From assembly GCA_003218785.1 (NCBI GenBank), contig QHOM01000039.1, positions 1 through 15,006 of the forward strand: a stretch of 15,006 nt of DNA, read 5' to 3'. Of this stretch, positions 1 to 6,698 are shown piece after piece (the first letter of the stretch is position 1; every line of letters starts with the position of its first letter). Origin of the DNA: Verrucomicrobiota bacterium (GTDB lineage Bacteria > Verrucomicrobiota > Verrucomicrobiia > Chthoniobacterales > UBA10450). Both the position numbers and the translations under genes were made by a program. The notes under the pieces are model-generated. The model did not search any database. It worked only from the letters and a program-made list of their open reading frames with translations, and was not told the origin of the DNA.

Positions 1-2
1 CG

Positions 3-572
3 ATTCGCATCGGCAACGTAGCAAATCAGAGCGCCACATTTATCGCCGGCATTAGCGGGGCAACTGTGGCCGGAGGCGTTGGGGTAATTATCGATACCAA
101 CGGTCATCTCGGGACGGTAGTTTCCTCGGAACGTTTAAAGGACTCAATCAAGCCGATGGCCAAGGCGAGCGAAGCGATCCTCGCGCTCAAACCAGTGACT
201 TTCCGTTACAAGAAAGAGTTAGACGCGAAAGGTATCCCGCAGTTCGGCCTGGTGGCCGAGCAAGTGGAAAAGGTCAATCCCGATCTGGTCGCGCGCGATG
301 ATCAGGGGAAGCCTTACACGGTGCGCTACGAGGCGGTGAACGCGATGTTGCTGAACGAGTTTCTGAAAGAGCACCGCAAGGTGGAGGAACAAGAAGCGAC
401 CATCATCCGACTACAGAAAGGAATGGAGCGTGTGATTGCGCGTCTCGAAGAGCAGGCAGCGCAGATCCAGAAGGTCAGCGCCCAGCTTGCCACGGGACGA
501 GTCCGTGTCGCCGCGGCGACCGGACTTGAAGTGAGCAGACCCTCGCCGCACGAGGTCGCGAACAATCCGTAA
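3..572 (+). CDS. C-terminal part of a tail-fiber-like protein with a peptidase S74 chaperone domain (5' end outside window)
   Basis: The reading frame is open from the left window edge, so the start lies upstream; the GTG at 66 is only an internal codon. The visible part ends in a peptidase S74 (intramolecular chaperone) domain. Such domains help trimeric fiber or adhesin proteins fold and then cut themselves off with a Ser/Lys pair. The stretch VVSSERLKDSIKPM (codons near 117-158) carries the Ser-Ser...Lys signature. It is followed by LKPVTFRYK, the FGLVAEQVEKVNPDLV block and YEAVNAMLLNEFLKEH, all typical of the family. After this comes a heptad-like, Glu/Gln/Arg-rich coiled coil (roughly codons 365-500) and a short Pro-rich tail. 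Similar proteins are common as large surface proteins in Verrucomicrobiota, and this is not evidence of a prophage by itself: no other phage gene is visible. Confidence 0.85.
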   Translation: MRIGNVANQSATFIAGISGATVAGGVGVIIDTNGHLGTVVSSERLKDSIKPMAKASEAILALKPVTFRYKKELDAKGIPQFGLVAEQVEKVNPDLVARDDQGKPYTVRYEAVNAMLLNEFLKEHRKVEEQEATIIRLQKGMERVIARLEEQAAQIQKVSAQLATGRVRVAAATGLEVSRPSPHEVANNP

Positions 573-574
573 AA

Positions 575-628
575 GGTTAGCGGCGGTTCACCGAATCGCC
601 CAGGCGATTGAGGTCAATCGCCGCTACC
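575..628. repeat. Paired-hairpin palindromic repeat downstream of the S74 gene
   Basis: The element begins 3 nt after the stop codon of the S74 gene. Its ends are inverted copies: GGTTAGCGGCG on the left and CGCCGCTACC on the right. The right half contains GGCGATTG and CAATCGCC around a 4-nt spacer. The left half is a weaker stem, GGCGGTT with AATCGCC, containing one G.T pair. There is no T-tract directly after the structure, so it is not a classical intrinsic terminator, although it could protect the 3' end of the mRNA. It has the same head-to-head arrangement as the elements at 1352-1414 and 7993-8044. Confidence 0.7.
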
Positions 629-680
629 TATTATTTTACGATCAGCCATGGCGCTTGACCGCGCGGCTTTTGAAATATTT

Positions 681-705
681 GCGGCTGGCACAGCCGCCTC
701 TACAG
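681..705. repeat. Single palindromic repeat unit ending in CTACAG, upstream of coaE
   Basis: GCGGCTG and CAGCCGC form a perfect 7-bp stem around a GCA loop, followed by CT and then CTACAG. It is one half of the paired element seen inside rho, where the two units have the same 7+3+7 stem-loop, 2-nt spacer and CTACAG end. It lies 19 nt before the coaE start codon and would be in the 5' leader of a coaE transcript starting upstream. Confidence 0.75.
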
Positions 706-724
706 CCTTTTAATCCTCACTTGA

Positions 725-1339
725 ATGGCTGTCATCGGGATCACTGGCGGAATTTCCACAGGCAAGACCAGCTTCTGCGAATGTTTGCGCGAGATCGTTC
801 CCGCGGCCAAATTTTTCGACGCAGATCAAGTAGCGCACGAACTTGTCGATCTTGACCCGGGAGTTAAAAAAGAAATTCGTCGCGAATTTGGCAACGGAAT
901 TTTCTCGGCCACCGGGGACTTGAATCGGGACAGACTTCGCGCCATAGTATTCGGCGACGCGGCAAAAAAACGCGCTCTCGAAGAGATTCTTCATCCGCCG
1001 ATTCGCCGCCAATGGAGCACGGAAGCGGAAACGCATCGCAACTCTCCCGATTTTTTCTTCGCTGATATTCCCCTTCTTTATGAAACCGGCGGTGAAACGT
1101 TGTGCGATCGAGTGGTTGTGGTGGCCTGTTCTTCCAAAGTCCAGCTACGATGGCTGATGGAACGCACGTCGCTTGGACGCGCCGCTGCTGAAGAAATGAT
1201 CAACTCACAAATGTCGCTCGACAAAAAAATCAGGCGCGCGGACCACGTGGTCTGGAACAATGGCCCTCGTGCGGCGCTTGCCGAGCAGGCACGCTTCCTT
1301 GTTGCGCTCTGGCACCAGCAGTCATGGACGAAAAGTTAG
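725..1339 (+). CDS. coaE: Dephospho-CoA kinase
   Basis: The product catalyses the last step of coenzyme A synthesis, ATP-dependent phosphorylation of the 3'-hydroxyl of dephospho-CoA, in the cytoplasm. The 204-residue length is normal for the family. The P-loop is GGISTGKT at residues 8-15, where GSGKS is more usual. The substrate-binding segment FDADQVAHEL is at 31-40, LHPPIR at 89-94, and the DIPLLYETG core motif at 114-122. The lid region with basic residues (146-175) and the ADHVVWNNG block near the C-terminus also fit. ATG at 725 immediately precedes the first beta strand and the P-loop, so no other start is plausible; no clear Shine-Dalgarno sequence is visible. The 3' end overlaps the start of rho by 16 nt, suggesting translational coupling. 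Coupling of coaE with rho is seen in other bacteria, by recollection. Confidence 0.95.
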   Translation: MAVIGITGGISTGKTSFCECLREIVPAAKFFDADQVAHELVDLDPGVKKEIRREFGNGIFSATGDLNRDRLRAIVFGDAAKKRALEEILHPPIRRQWSTEAETHRNSPDFFFADIPLLYETGGETLCDRVVVVACSSKVQLRWLMERTSLGRAAAEEMINSQMSLDKKIRRADHVVWNNGPRAALAEQARFLVALWHQQSWTKS

Positions 1340-2712
1340 AAGCGAAGGAAACTGTAGAGGCAGGCGTGCCGCCTGCGGACGGGAAGATTGCGGCCGACAC
1401 GGCCGCCACTACAGCAAAACAGGAAGGCTCGGGATCAACGATCCCCGCTACAGGGCGCTCACTTGACTTAAATGAGCTGCAAGAGCTTTCGGGGAAAAAG
1501 CTGGACGTGCTGGCGCGCGATTTGGAGTTTCATTTGCATCCGGCGCGCTCGCGTCATCAGCACATTCTCGATCTCGTCCGCGCGGCGTTATCCGCCGGGG
1601 CAACGGTTACCGCGGAAGGCTTTCTCGATCAGGTGAGCGATTCGTTCGCAATGCTTCGCTGGCCGAAATTGAACTTTTTACCAGTACCGGAGGATGTCTG
1701 CGTTCCGCGCGCGGTGATTGAGCAACATCGTCTGCGACCGGGTCAAGAACTTGGCGGAACAATACGGCTACCGGCACATCGCGAGAAGTTCCTCACCCTT
1801 GAACAAGTCACAACAATCGAGGGCCAACCGGCAGAAGAGTGGTCGGAGCCGACAGACTTCGACAAGCTTACGCCGCAATTCCCGCAAGGCCGGATCATGC
1901 TGGAAAATCCAGAGACGAATTCCATCAGCGCGCGCGCTGTTGATCTGCTGGCACCGCTTGGGCGGGGGCAACGGGGTCTTATCGTCGCACCGCCGCGAGT
2001 CGGCAAGACAATCCTGCTCAAGGAAATCGCTAAAGCAATTCGCGTGAATCATCCGGACATTGTGTTGATCCTTCTGCTGGTGGACGAGCGGCCGGAAGAA
2101 GTGACCGATCTGGAGCGGGAAATCGATTGCCAGATTTATTATTCGAACTTCGACGAAAGCGTCCATCGACATGTCCAGGTAGCTGAGATGGTACTGGAGC
2201 GCGCTAAACGTCTGGTGGAAATGAAACAAGACGTGGTGCTTTTGCTCGACAGTATCACGCGGCTCTCGCGCGGGTATAATAATTTGCAACCGAGCAAAGG
2301 CCGGATCATGTCTGGCGGCGTCGAAGCGAAAGCGCTCATCAAACCAAAGAAATTTTTCGGCTCCGCGCGCAATGTCGAAGAAGGCGGCAGCCTGACCGTG
2401 CTCGCAACTGCTTTAACTGAAACAGGCAGCCGCATGGACGAACTGATTTTCGAAGAATTTAAGGGCACCGGCAACATGGAGTTGCATCTTGATCGAGCGC
2501 TGCAGGAAAAACGGCTTTATCCAGCAATCCACCCATTGCTCTCGGCTACGCGCCGCGAGGATTTGCTATATCATCCCGATGAGTGGGAGCGTGTACAGGA
2601 GTTGCGCAAGACCATGGCGGCGCTTCCTCCTATTGAGGCGATGGAAAAGTTGATCGAGAACCTGGAAGCGACGAAAACGAACGCCGAATTGCTCTTGAGT
2701 GGATTGAAATAG
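1324..2712 (+). CDS. rho: Transcription termination factor Rho with a repeat-encoded N-terminal extension
   Basis: Rho is the hexameric RNA-dependent ATPase that ends transcription of untranslated RNA. Domain order in the 462-residue protein is: a low-complexity N-terminal segment (1-46), a Rho_N helical domain (about 47-90), the cold-shock-like RNA-binding domain (about 95-170), and the RecA-like ATPase (about 190-450). Walker A is APPRVGKT at 222-229, with Arg where Lys or Ala is common. Walker B is VVLLLDSITR at 304-313, the Q-loop region SGGVEAKAL is at 330-338, and EEFKGTGNMELHLDR is at 377-391. Residues 10-44 are encoded by three hairpin units of a palindromic repeat. Translation must cross most of them, because the only in-frame start after ATG 1324 and before the Rho_N domain is GTG 1366. 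The gene overlaps coaE by 16 nt and is followed at once by another repeat. Confidence 0.96.
   Translation: MDEKLEAKETVEAGVPPADGKIAADTAATTAKQEGSGSTIPATGRSLDLNELQELSGKKLDVLARDLEFHLHPARSRHQHILDLVRAALSAGATVTAEGFLDQVSDSFAMLRWPKLNFLPVPEDVCVPRAVIEQHRLRPGQELGGTIRLPAHREKFLTLEQVTTIEGQPAEEWSEPTDFDKLTPQFPQGRIMLENPETNSISARAVDLLAPLGRGQRGLIVAPPRVGKTILLKEIAKAIRVNHPDIVLILLLVDERPEEVTDLEREIDCQIYYSNFDESVHRHVQVAEMVLERAKRLVEMKQDVVLLLDSITRLSRGYNNLQPSKGRIMSGGVEAKALIKPKKFFGSARNVEEGGSLTVLATALTETGSRMDELIFEEFKGTGNMELHLDRALQEKRLYPAIHPLLSATRREDLLYHPDEWERVQELRKTMAALPPIEAMEKLIENLEATKTNAELLLSGLK
1352..1414. repeat. Complete paired-hairpin palindromic element inside the rho coding sequence
   Basis: The element starts with CTGTAG and ends with CTACAG. 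The left unit (1352-1376) contains GCAGGCG-TGC-CGCCTGC and the right unit (1390-1414) contains GCGGCCG-ACA-CGGCCGC, each a perfect 7-bp stem with a 3-nt loop. The two 25-nt units are inverted copies of each other, matching at 19 of 25 positions by hand count. A 13-nt spacer separates them. The total of 63 nt is exactly 21 codons, so the rho frame is preserved and the encoded stretch is Ala/Gly/Thr-rich and probably unstructured. Confidence 0.85.
1431..1453. repeat. Third palindromic unit inside rho
   Basis: GGGATC and GATCCC form a perfect 6-bp stem around AAC, followed by CG and CTACAG. The layout equals that of the units at 681-705 and 1390-1414, but the stem sequence is quite different. 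Conservation of the stem-loop shape and the CTACAG end without conservation of the stem sequence suggests selection or a copying mechanism acting on structure. Confidence 0.7.
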
Positions 2713-2834
2713 CGGGAATGACGAATGACGAAAGAAGCACGAATGCTCAAATGACACAGTATCCGGAACGTGCCCGTCGTCATTCGGATTTCGCCATTCC
2801 TTCGGGCGTCGTCATTCGTCATTCGTCATTCCCG
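2713..2834. repeat. 122-nt interspersed repeat with 20-bp perfect terminal inverted repeats between rho and the RNase D gene
   Basis: The left end (2713-2732) and right end (2815-2834) are perfect 20-bp inverted repeats built from GAATGAC/GTCATTC words. The element begins directly after the rho stop codon. The interior has further GTCATTC and GAATGC words (for example 2778-2785). It contains no gene of its own; read forwards it gives MTNDERSTNA... and ...VIRHSSFPS, peptides that I recall as frequent false N-termini in Verrucomicrobiota annotations. It looks like a non-autonomous, MITE-like repeat. It also supplies the only ATG codons upstream of the RNase D domain. Confidence 0.8.
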
Positions 2835-4076
2835 TCGGGACTTATCGCCACTAGTGCCCAGTTGGGCGAGCTACTCGAGAAAATCGAGCGGGTCGATCGC
2901 GTGGCGGTCGATACCGAAGCCGACAGCCTCCATTGTTATCGGGAAAAACTTTGTCTGCTCCAAATCAGCGTGCCAGGGTGCGATTACATCGTCGATCCTT
3001 TGGCGGATGTCGCTGAACCTGCCTTAGGCGGGCAGCCCCTTCAATTACCGCAACGCGACCGAACCAGCAACGCAAACAGAAGGGGCTGGGCCATCCAGCC
3101 GCTTCAGCGAACCGGCTGCCCTCCCGGCGCGCAGCGGATCGATCTTGAGCCGTTATGCGCTGCGCTGGAACGCAAGGAAATTGTTTTGCATGGCGCGGAT
3201 TTCGATCTGCGATTGCTCCGCCGAGGGTTAAACTTTTCCGCGCGCCGGATTTTCGACACAGTGATTGCGGCGCGCCTGGTCGGGATCCGCGAATTTAGTC
3301 TGGCTGCGTTGGTAAAGCGGTATTTTGGCGTGGAACTCGGAAAGGGTTCTCAAAAGGCAAATTGGGGGCGGCGGCCACTCCCCGCGCGAATGATCGAGTA
3401 TGCGATGAATGACACGCATTACCTGTTGTCTCTGGCAGATTGCCTCGAATCGCAGTTACGAGGACACGATCAGCTCGATTGGTTGTGGCAGTCCTGCCAA
3501 CGCGCAATTGAGCAGGCGGCGATCGAACGTGTCCGCGATGAGGATGAACTTTGGCGTATGCGCGGCTCTGCCTCACTGCGTGGTCAAGAGGCGGCCGTCC
3601 TCCGCGGGCTTTGGCAATGGCGCGAGAATGAAGCAGAAGCGGCAGACCGACCGCCTTTTCATATTTTGCAAAATCACGAATTACTGAACGCGGCAACGAG
3701 TTTCGTCTCGGGAAGCACGCCCGATTACAAACATTTTTCCTCTCGCCGCCGTCAGACGTTCCGCGAGGCAGCGCAAACCGCAATGCGATTGCCTGAATCA
3801 GAATGGCCGCTTCTGCGCCGCCGTTCCGGAACGCGACCTGGCCAAGAGACAGTGCGGAGGGCGGAAGAACTGCGACGCCGAAGAGACCGGGCGGCGAAGG
3901 AACTCGATCTGGAGCCGTCCTTCATCGCACCGCGCGGCACTATCGAGGCGATCGCGACGAACGAAACACACGCGACAACTTTGCTCGTTCCCTGGCAAAA
4001 GGAGTTGCTCGGAATAAAAGCGCGACCACGCGGTCTTTCCCGCAGTTTTCCTTTTGAAGATAGCCCAGCGTCTTAA
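2718..4076 (+). CDS. rnd: RNase D-like 3'-5' exoribonuclease with a probable in-frame repeat insertion
   Basis: RNase D enzymes trim the 3' ends of tRNA and other small RNAs using two metal ions bound by a DEDDy set. The exonuclease domain begins near residue 43. Visible motifs are VDTEAD (Asp65, Glu67), HGADFDL (Asp163) and YAMND (Tyr228, Asp232). An HRDC-like helical region follows at about 260-340, then a basic, Arg-rich stretch and a conserved-looking C-terminus. Residues 98-140 lie between DPLAD and IDLEPLCAAL. In E. coli RNase D, DPL is separated from the matching helix by only a few residues, so this segment appears to be an insertion of about 43 residues, encoded by DNA with nested inverted repeats. 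Residues 1-39 come from the repeat at 2713-2834. The available ATG starts (2718, 2751) are both within the repeat, so the real start is uncertain; activity is not certain either. Confidence 0.85.
   Translation: MTNDERSTNAQMTQYPERARRHSDFAIPSGVVIRHSSFPSGLIATSAQLGELLEKIERVDRVAVDTEADSLHCYREKLCLLQISVPGCDYIVDPLADVAEPALGGQPLQLPQRDRTSNANRRGWAIQPLQRTGCPPGAQRIDLEPLCAALERKEIVLHGADFDLRLLRRGLNFSARRIFDTVIAARLVGIREFSLAALVKRYFGVELGKGSQKANWGRRPLPARMIEYAMNDTHYLLSLADCLESQLRGHDQLDWLWQSCQRAIEQAAIERVRDEDELWRMRGSASLRGQEAAVLRGLWQWRENEAEAADRPPFHILQNHELLNAATSFVSGSTPDYKHFSSRRRQTFREAAQTAMRLPESEWPLLRRRSGTRPGQETVRRAEELRRRRDRAAKELDLEPSFIAPRGTIEAIATNETHATTLLVPWQKELLGIKARPRGLSRSFPFEDSPAS
3009..3137. repeat. Probable in-frame palindromic insertion within the RNase D gene
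   Basis: The segment contains nested inverted repeats. The outer pair is TCGCTGAA (3010-3017) with TTCAGCGA (3103-3110). A 10-bp pair, CAGCCCCTTC (3033-3042) with GAAGGGGCTG (3079-3088), lies inside it. Each arm has its own hairpin: CCTGCC-TTA-GGCGGG (3018-3032, one G.T pair) and GGCTGG-GCCAT-CCAGCC (3084-3100). GGGCAGCC (3030-3037) also matches GGCTGCCC (3114-3121). The 129 nt correspond to 43 whole codons with no stop. The limits are set by comparison with the remembered RNase D fold, so they are approximate; 3011-3109 is the part with clear symmetry (99 nt, 33 codons). Confidence 0.65.
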
Positions 4077-4089
4077 TGCGGGAGTATTA

Positions 4090-4779
4090 CTACGGAATAA
4101 CCAGGGTTTGGCCGACGGTGAGTTTTTTCGGATCGTCAATGCCCTTCTTATTCGCGTTGAGAATCCTTTCCCAGCGCGCCGAGGATTTGTAAAATTTCCG
4201 CGAAATCGACGCGAGCGTATCACCTGATTGGACAACGTAGGTTCGGCTTCCTCCTTTTTTAGATGCATTTTTCTTCGAACTTGCGGCGCTCGCCTGCGAT
4301 TTATCTAGCGCACTTCGCCAAGTCCCAGTGCGCGCTTCAAGTTCCTTGTGCAGATCAAGATTTTCATTTCGTAACCGGGCTGCCTCGGATCGAGTAACAA
4401 CAGAATCGCCAGACAAAGTCGTAAGTACCGCCACTTCATCACGTTTGATGGAATTCTGAGCATCTTTTGCATGAGAGCCGTTTGGACTCAGCGCGAGACA
4501 ACGCCTGAAATGATGCAGCGCGCTGACAGGATCGTTCAGTTTGTCGTCATAGAGCAGCGCCAGCTTGTAATGGATCTCGGCGCATCGCGGGCTGTCATCG
4601 AGTGCGGCCTCATATAAGTTGATTGCCCGCTCAAAGTCTCCCTGCTCTGATTTCGAATCCGCGTCCTGCATCAGTTGGGTGTAGCGCGAACTCGTCAGCC
4701 GATCGCAGCCAAGGAACCCACAAGCGAAAAAGAGCGACAACCAAACGGAAGCGATCGCGATGCGATAATCCTTGGTCAT
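4090..4779 (-). CDS. Lipoprotein with tetratricopeptide repeats and a C-terminal LysM domain
   Basis: The 229-residue product starts with a hydrophobic signal (about 6-24) ending in FLGC, so Cys25 is the likely lipidated residue, although the lipobox is not ideal (Phe at -3). Two TPR-like helical repeats follow at about 33-100 (QGDFERAINLYEAAL, EIHYKLALLY...SALHHFRRCLALSP). A Glu/Arg/Leu-rich probable coiled coil (130-150) and a Ser/Lys-rich linker come next. The C-terminus (180-229) is a complete LysM domain, YVVQSGDTLASISRKFY to GQTLVIP, which binds peptidoglycan. The protein is therefore expected to be attached to the envelope and to touch the cell wall; its exact partner is unknown. The gene converges with the RNase D gene, with only 13 nt between the stop codons, and is divergent from the gene at 4903. 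Confidence 0.88.
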   Translation of the reverse strand: MTKDYRIAIASVWLSLFFACGFLGCDRLTSSRYTQLMQDADSKSEQGDFERAINLYEAALDDSPRCAEIHYKLALLYDDKLNDPVSALHHFRRCLALSPNGSHAKDAQNSIKRDEVAVLTTLSGDSVVTRSEAARLRNENLDLHKELEARTGTWRSALDKSQASAASSKKNASKKGGSRTYVVQSGDTLASISRKFYKSSARWERILNANKKGIDDPKKLTVGQTLVIP

Positions 4780-4780
4780 T

Positions 4781-4877
4781 TAACGAATTAACGATTCAGT
4801 GAATTAGCGAATCCTTGCAATTCTTTTACTATTCCTCGCCGTGATTTCAGTTGTCTAATCGCTAATTGATTGAATCG
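4781..4877. repeat. AT-rich inverted repeat in the divergent intergenic region
   Basis: CGATTCAGTGAATTAGCG (4792-4809) and CGCTAATTGATTGAATCG (4860-4877) are inverted copies matching at 16 of 18 positions. Flanking and internal words (GAATTA, CTAATC, TTGTCTAAT) recur. The repeat fills most of the space between two divergent genes and so must contain or border both promoters, but I see no convincing -35/-10 pair. It probably belongs to another family of short interspersed repeats. Confidence 0.6.
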
Positions 4878-4902
4878 CTTATTGTCTAATTTATTCTCAC
4901 TT

Positions 4903-5472
4903 GTGGGTCTCCGCGCATTTCAATTTTTTTCCCTCGCGATGGCAGTGTCTCTCTTTCCTGGTATGCCTCTGTCTGGGGCGCTTTCCGTCGGACAACGCTA
5001 CAGACTCAATTTTGTGGATGTCGACGGCAATGCGCTTTCGACCGCTGACGGGCACGTGACCGTATTAGTCCTGACCACAACCGCGGATCGGGAAAAGGCG
5101 CGCGCCGTTGGGGAGCGTGTTCCAGATTATTGTCTCGGCAATCCCAATTACAGAATGATTACGATTCTCGATTTCACTAGGAGACATACGCAGATCGGGC
5201 GCGAGATTGCGACAATGCTGGTGCGACATCATCTCAACGAAGAGGCAAAGCGGCTTCAGGCACGATACGAGGAGAAGAAAATTGCGCGTGATGCGAGAAG
5301 GGACATCTTCACGGTGACCGATTTTGACGGGACAGTATCGTCGCAGCTCAGCGGCCAATCCCCAGCAGCGAATTTTCGCGTTTTCGTCTTTGCGCGGAAT
5401 GGGGAATTACTTCAGCAGTGGGACGACGTGCCGAGCGCAGCGGAATTAGCTGCGGTTGTAAAGGAACCTTAA
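4903..5472 (+). CDS. Secreted thioredoxin-fold-like protein without a CxxC motif; function unknown
   Basis: I do not recognise a named family. With GTG 4903 as start, the 189-residue product opens with a plausible signal peptide (GLRAFQFFSLAMAVSLFPGMPLSGA). The frame extends up to a TTG at 4870, inside a repeat, and ATG 4939 is another possible start. The mature part has RYRLNFVDVDGNALSTADGHVTVLVLTT, which resembles the first strand-turn-strand of redoxin or AhpC-like folds. A helix with RAVGERVPDYC and a strand RMITILDF follow. Near the end are RDIFTVTDFDGTVSSQL and FRVFVFARNGELLQQWDDVP, as in the C-terminal hairpin of thioredoxin-like proteins. Only one Cys (in VPDYCLGN) is present in the mature part, so a disulfide reductase role is unlikely. 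The stop codon overlaps that of the convergent gene. Confidence 0.65.
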   Translation: MGLRAFQFFSLAMAVSLFPGMPLSGALSVGQRYRLNFVDVDGNALSTADGHVTVLVLTTTADREKARAVGERVPDYCLGNPNYRMITILDFTRRHTQIGREIATMLVRHHLNEEAKRLQARYEEKKIARDARRDIFTVTDFDGTVSSQLSGQSPAANFRVFVFARNGELLQQWDDVPSAAELAAVVKEP

Positions 5473-6638
5473 TATTTCGGCACGCCGGGGTCGATCTGGT
5501 CCGACCACCCATCGATTCCGCCCTCGAGGTTGTAAATGTTTCCAAAGCCACGCTGTTGCAGCAATCGCACTGCCTCCGCGCTACGCCTGCCGCTGTGGCA
5601 ATGGACAACGATTGGCCGGTCACGCGGTAGCTCGTCTGCCCGTTCAGCGATTTCCCCAAGTGGAATTAACCTCGCGCCATCAATCCGCGCGATCTCGTAT
5701 TCGAATCCTTCCCGCACATCGATTAACTCGAACGGCTCGCGCGCATCCATCTTCTGCTTTAATTCGTGCGCCGACATCGTCGGTATCGCCTCTTCGTCCC
5801 GCGCTCCGCAAAATTGTTCGTAGTCTATGGGCGAGAAGATTGTGGGATTTTCCCCGCAAACCGGACATTCAGGATCGCGTCGCAGATTAAGCTCTCGAAA
5901 TCTTGCTTTGAGCGCGTCAAAATGGAGCAGCCGTCCGACCAGCGACTCGCCGACACCGACGATCATTTTGATCGCCTCAATTGCTTGCAACATGCCGATA
6001 ATCCCAGGCAAGACACCGAGCACTCCTGCTTGCGCGCAGTTCGGGACTGAATCCGGTGGCGGTGGCTCTGGAAACAAGCAGCGGTAGCACGGCCCGCCCA
6101 AGTGAGGCGCGAACACGGTGGTCTGTCCCTCAAAACGAAATACTGAGCCGTACACATTTGGCTTGCGCGCAAAAACGCAGACGTCGTTAGACAAATATCG
6201 TGTCGGAAAATTATCCGAGCCATCCACGATCACGTCGTACCGGGAGACAAGTTGCGGTGCGTTCTCGCTGGAGAACCGGCATTTGTGCAATTGGACATCA
6301 ATCTCCGGATTGATGTCATGCAGGCGATCCCGAGCGGATTCTAGTTTGTCCCGGCCAACGTCTTTTGTTCCATGGAGAATTTGCCGTTGCAAATTCGAAA
6401 GATCGACATCGTCGAAATCGACAATTCCAATCGTGCCCATACCCGCCGCAGCGAGATACACTGCGGCAGGCGATCCGAGGCCGCCCGCGCCGATGCACAA
6501 GACGCGCGCCGCTTTCAAGCGTCGCTGACCGTCCGGCGTGACTTCGGGCATCATGAGATGGCGCGAATAACGCTGCAGTTCTGCAGAGCTCAATTGCATC
6601 GCATTGCTGCGTTCGTCCTCGATGATGCTTCGCTTCAT
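5469..6638 (-). CDS. moeB: MoeB/ThiF-type E1-like adenylyltransferase fused to a rhodanese domain
   Basis: Enzymes of this type adenylate the C-terminal Gly of a small ubiquitin-like sulfur carrier (MoaD or ThiS family), and the rhodanese domain can supply the sulfur. The order is adenylation domain (about 15-275), then rhodanese (about 287-389), as in MoeZ/MOCS3-like proteins. Visible features are the nucleotide-binding loop GAGGLGSP (50-57), the DFDDVDLSNLQRQ block (74-86), DGSDNFPTRY (139-148) and NCAQAGVLG (200-208). Two Cys pairs for zinc are at 184/187 and 258/261. The rhodanese loop VVHCHSGRRS has the catalytic Cys at 347. The 389-residue length fits. ATG 6638 gives 13 residues before MQLSSAELQRYSRH, where the family similarity begins, so a start at 6599 is also possible. 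Whether it serves molybdopterin, thiamin or cysteine synthesis cannot be told, as no carrier gene is nearby. Confidence 0.9.
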   Translation of the reverse strand: MKRSIIEDERSNAMQLSSAELQRYSRHLMMPEVTPDGQRRLKAARVLCIGAGGLGSPAAVYLAAAGMGTIGIVDFDDVDLSNLQRQILHGTKDVGRDKLESARDRLHDINPEIDVQLHKCRFSSENAPQLVSRYDVIVDGSDNFPTRYLSNDVCVFARKPNVYGSVFRFEGQTTVFAPHLGGPCYRCLFPEPPPPDSVPNCAQAGVLGVLPGIIGMLQAIEAIKMIVGVGESLVGRLLHFDALKARFRELNLRRDPECPVCGENPTIFSPIDYEQFCGARDEEAIPTMSAHELKQKMDAREPFELIDVREGFEYEIARIDGARLIPLGEIAERADELPRDRPIVVHCHSGRRSAEAVRLLQQRGFGNIYNLEGGIDGWSDQIDPGVPKY

Positions 6639-6698
6639 ATCGTTGGCCTATTCTAGCACGAATTTTGTTGTCGGTGAACGGCAACGCAGCTAGCCCTT

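Noticed and set aside
1..572. Prophage tail module
   Set aside because: Only the S74 chaperone domain is visible, such domains are common in chromosomal surface proteins of this phylum, and the next genes are housekeeping genes.
655..855. A 66-codon plus-strand frame before coaE
   Set aside because: It runs through a palindromic repeat and overlaps coaE in another frame; composition shows no protein family.
1768..2289. A 173-codon minus-strand frame opposite rho
   Set aside because: It lies entirely in the conserved rho sequence and encodes no recognisable domain; it is a frame shadow.
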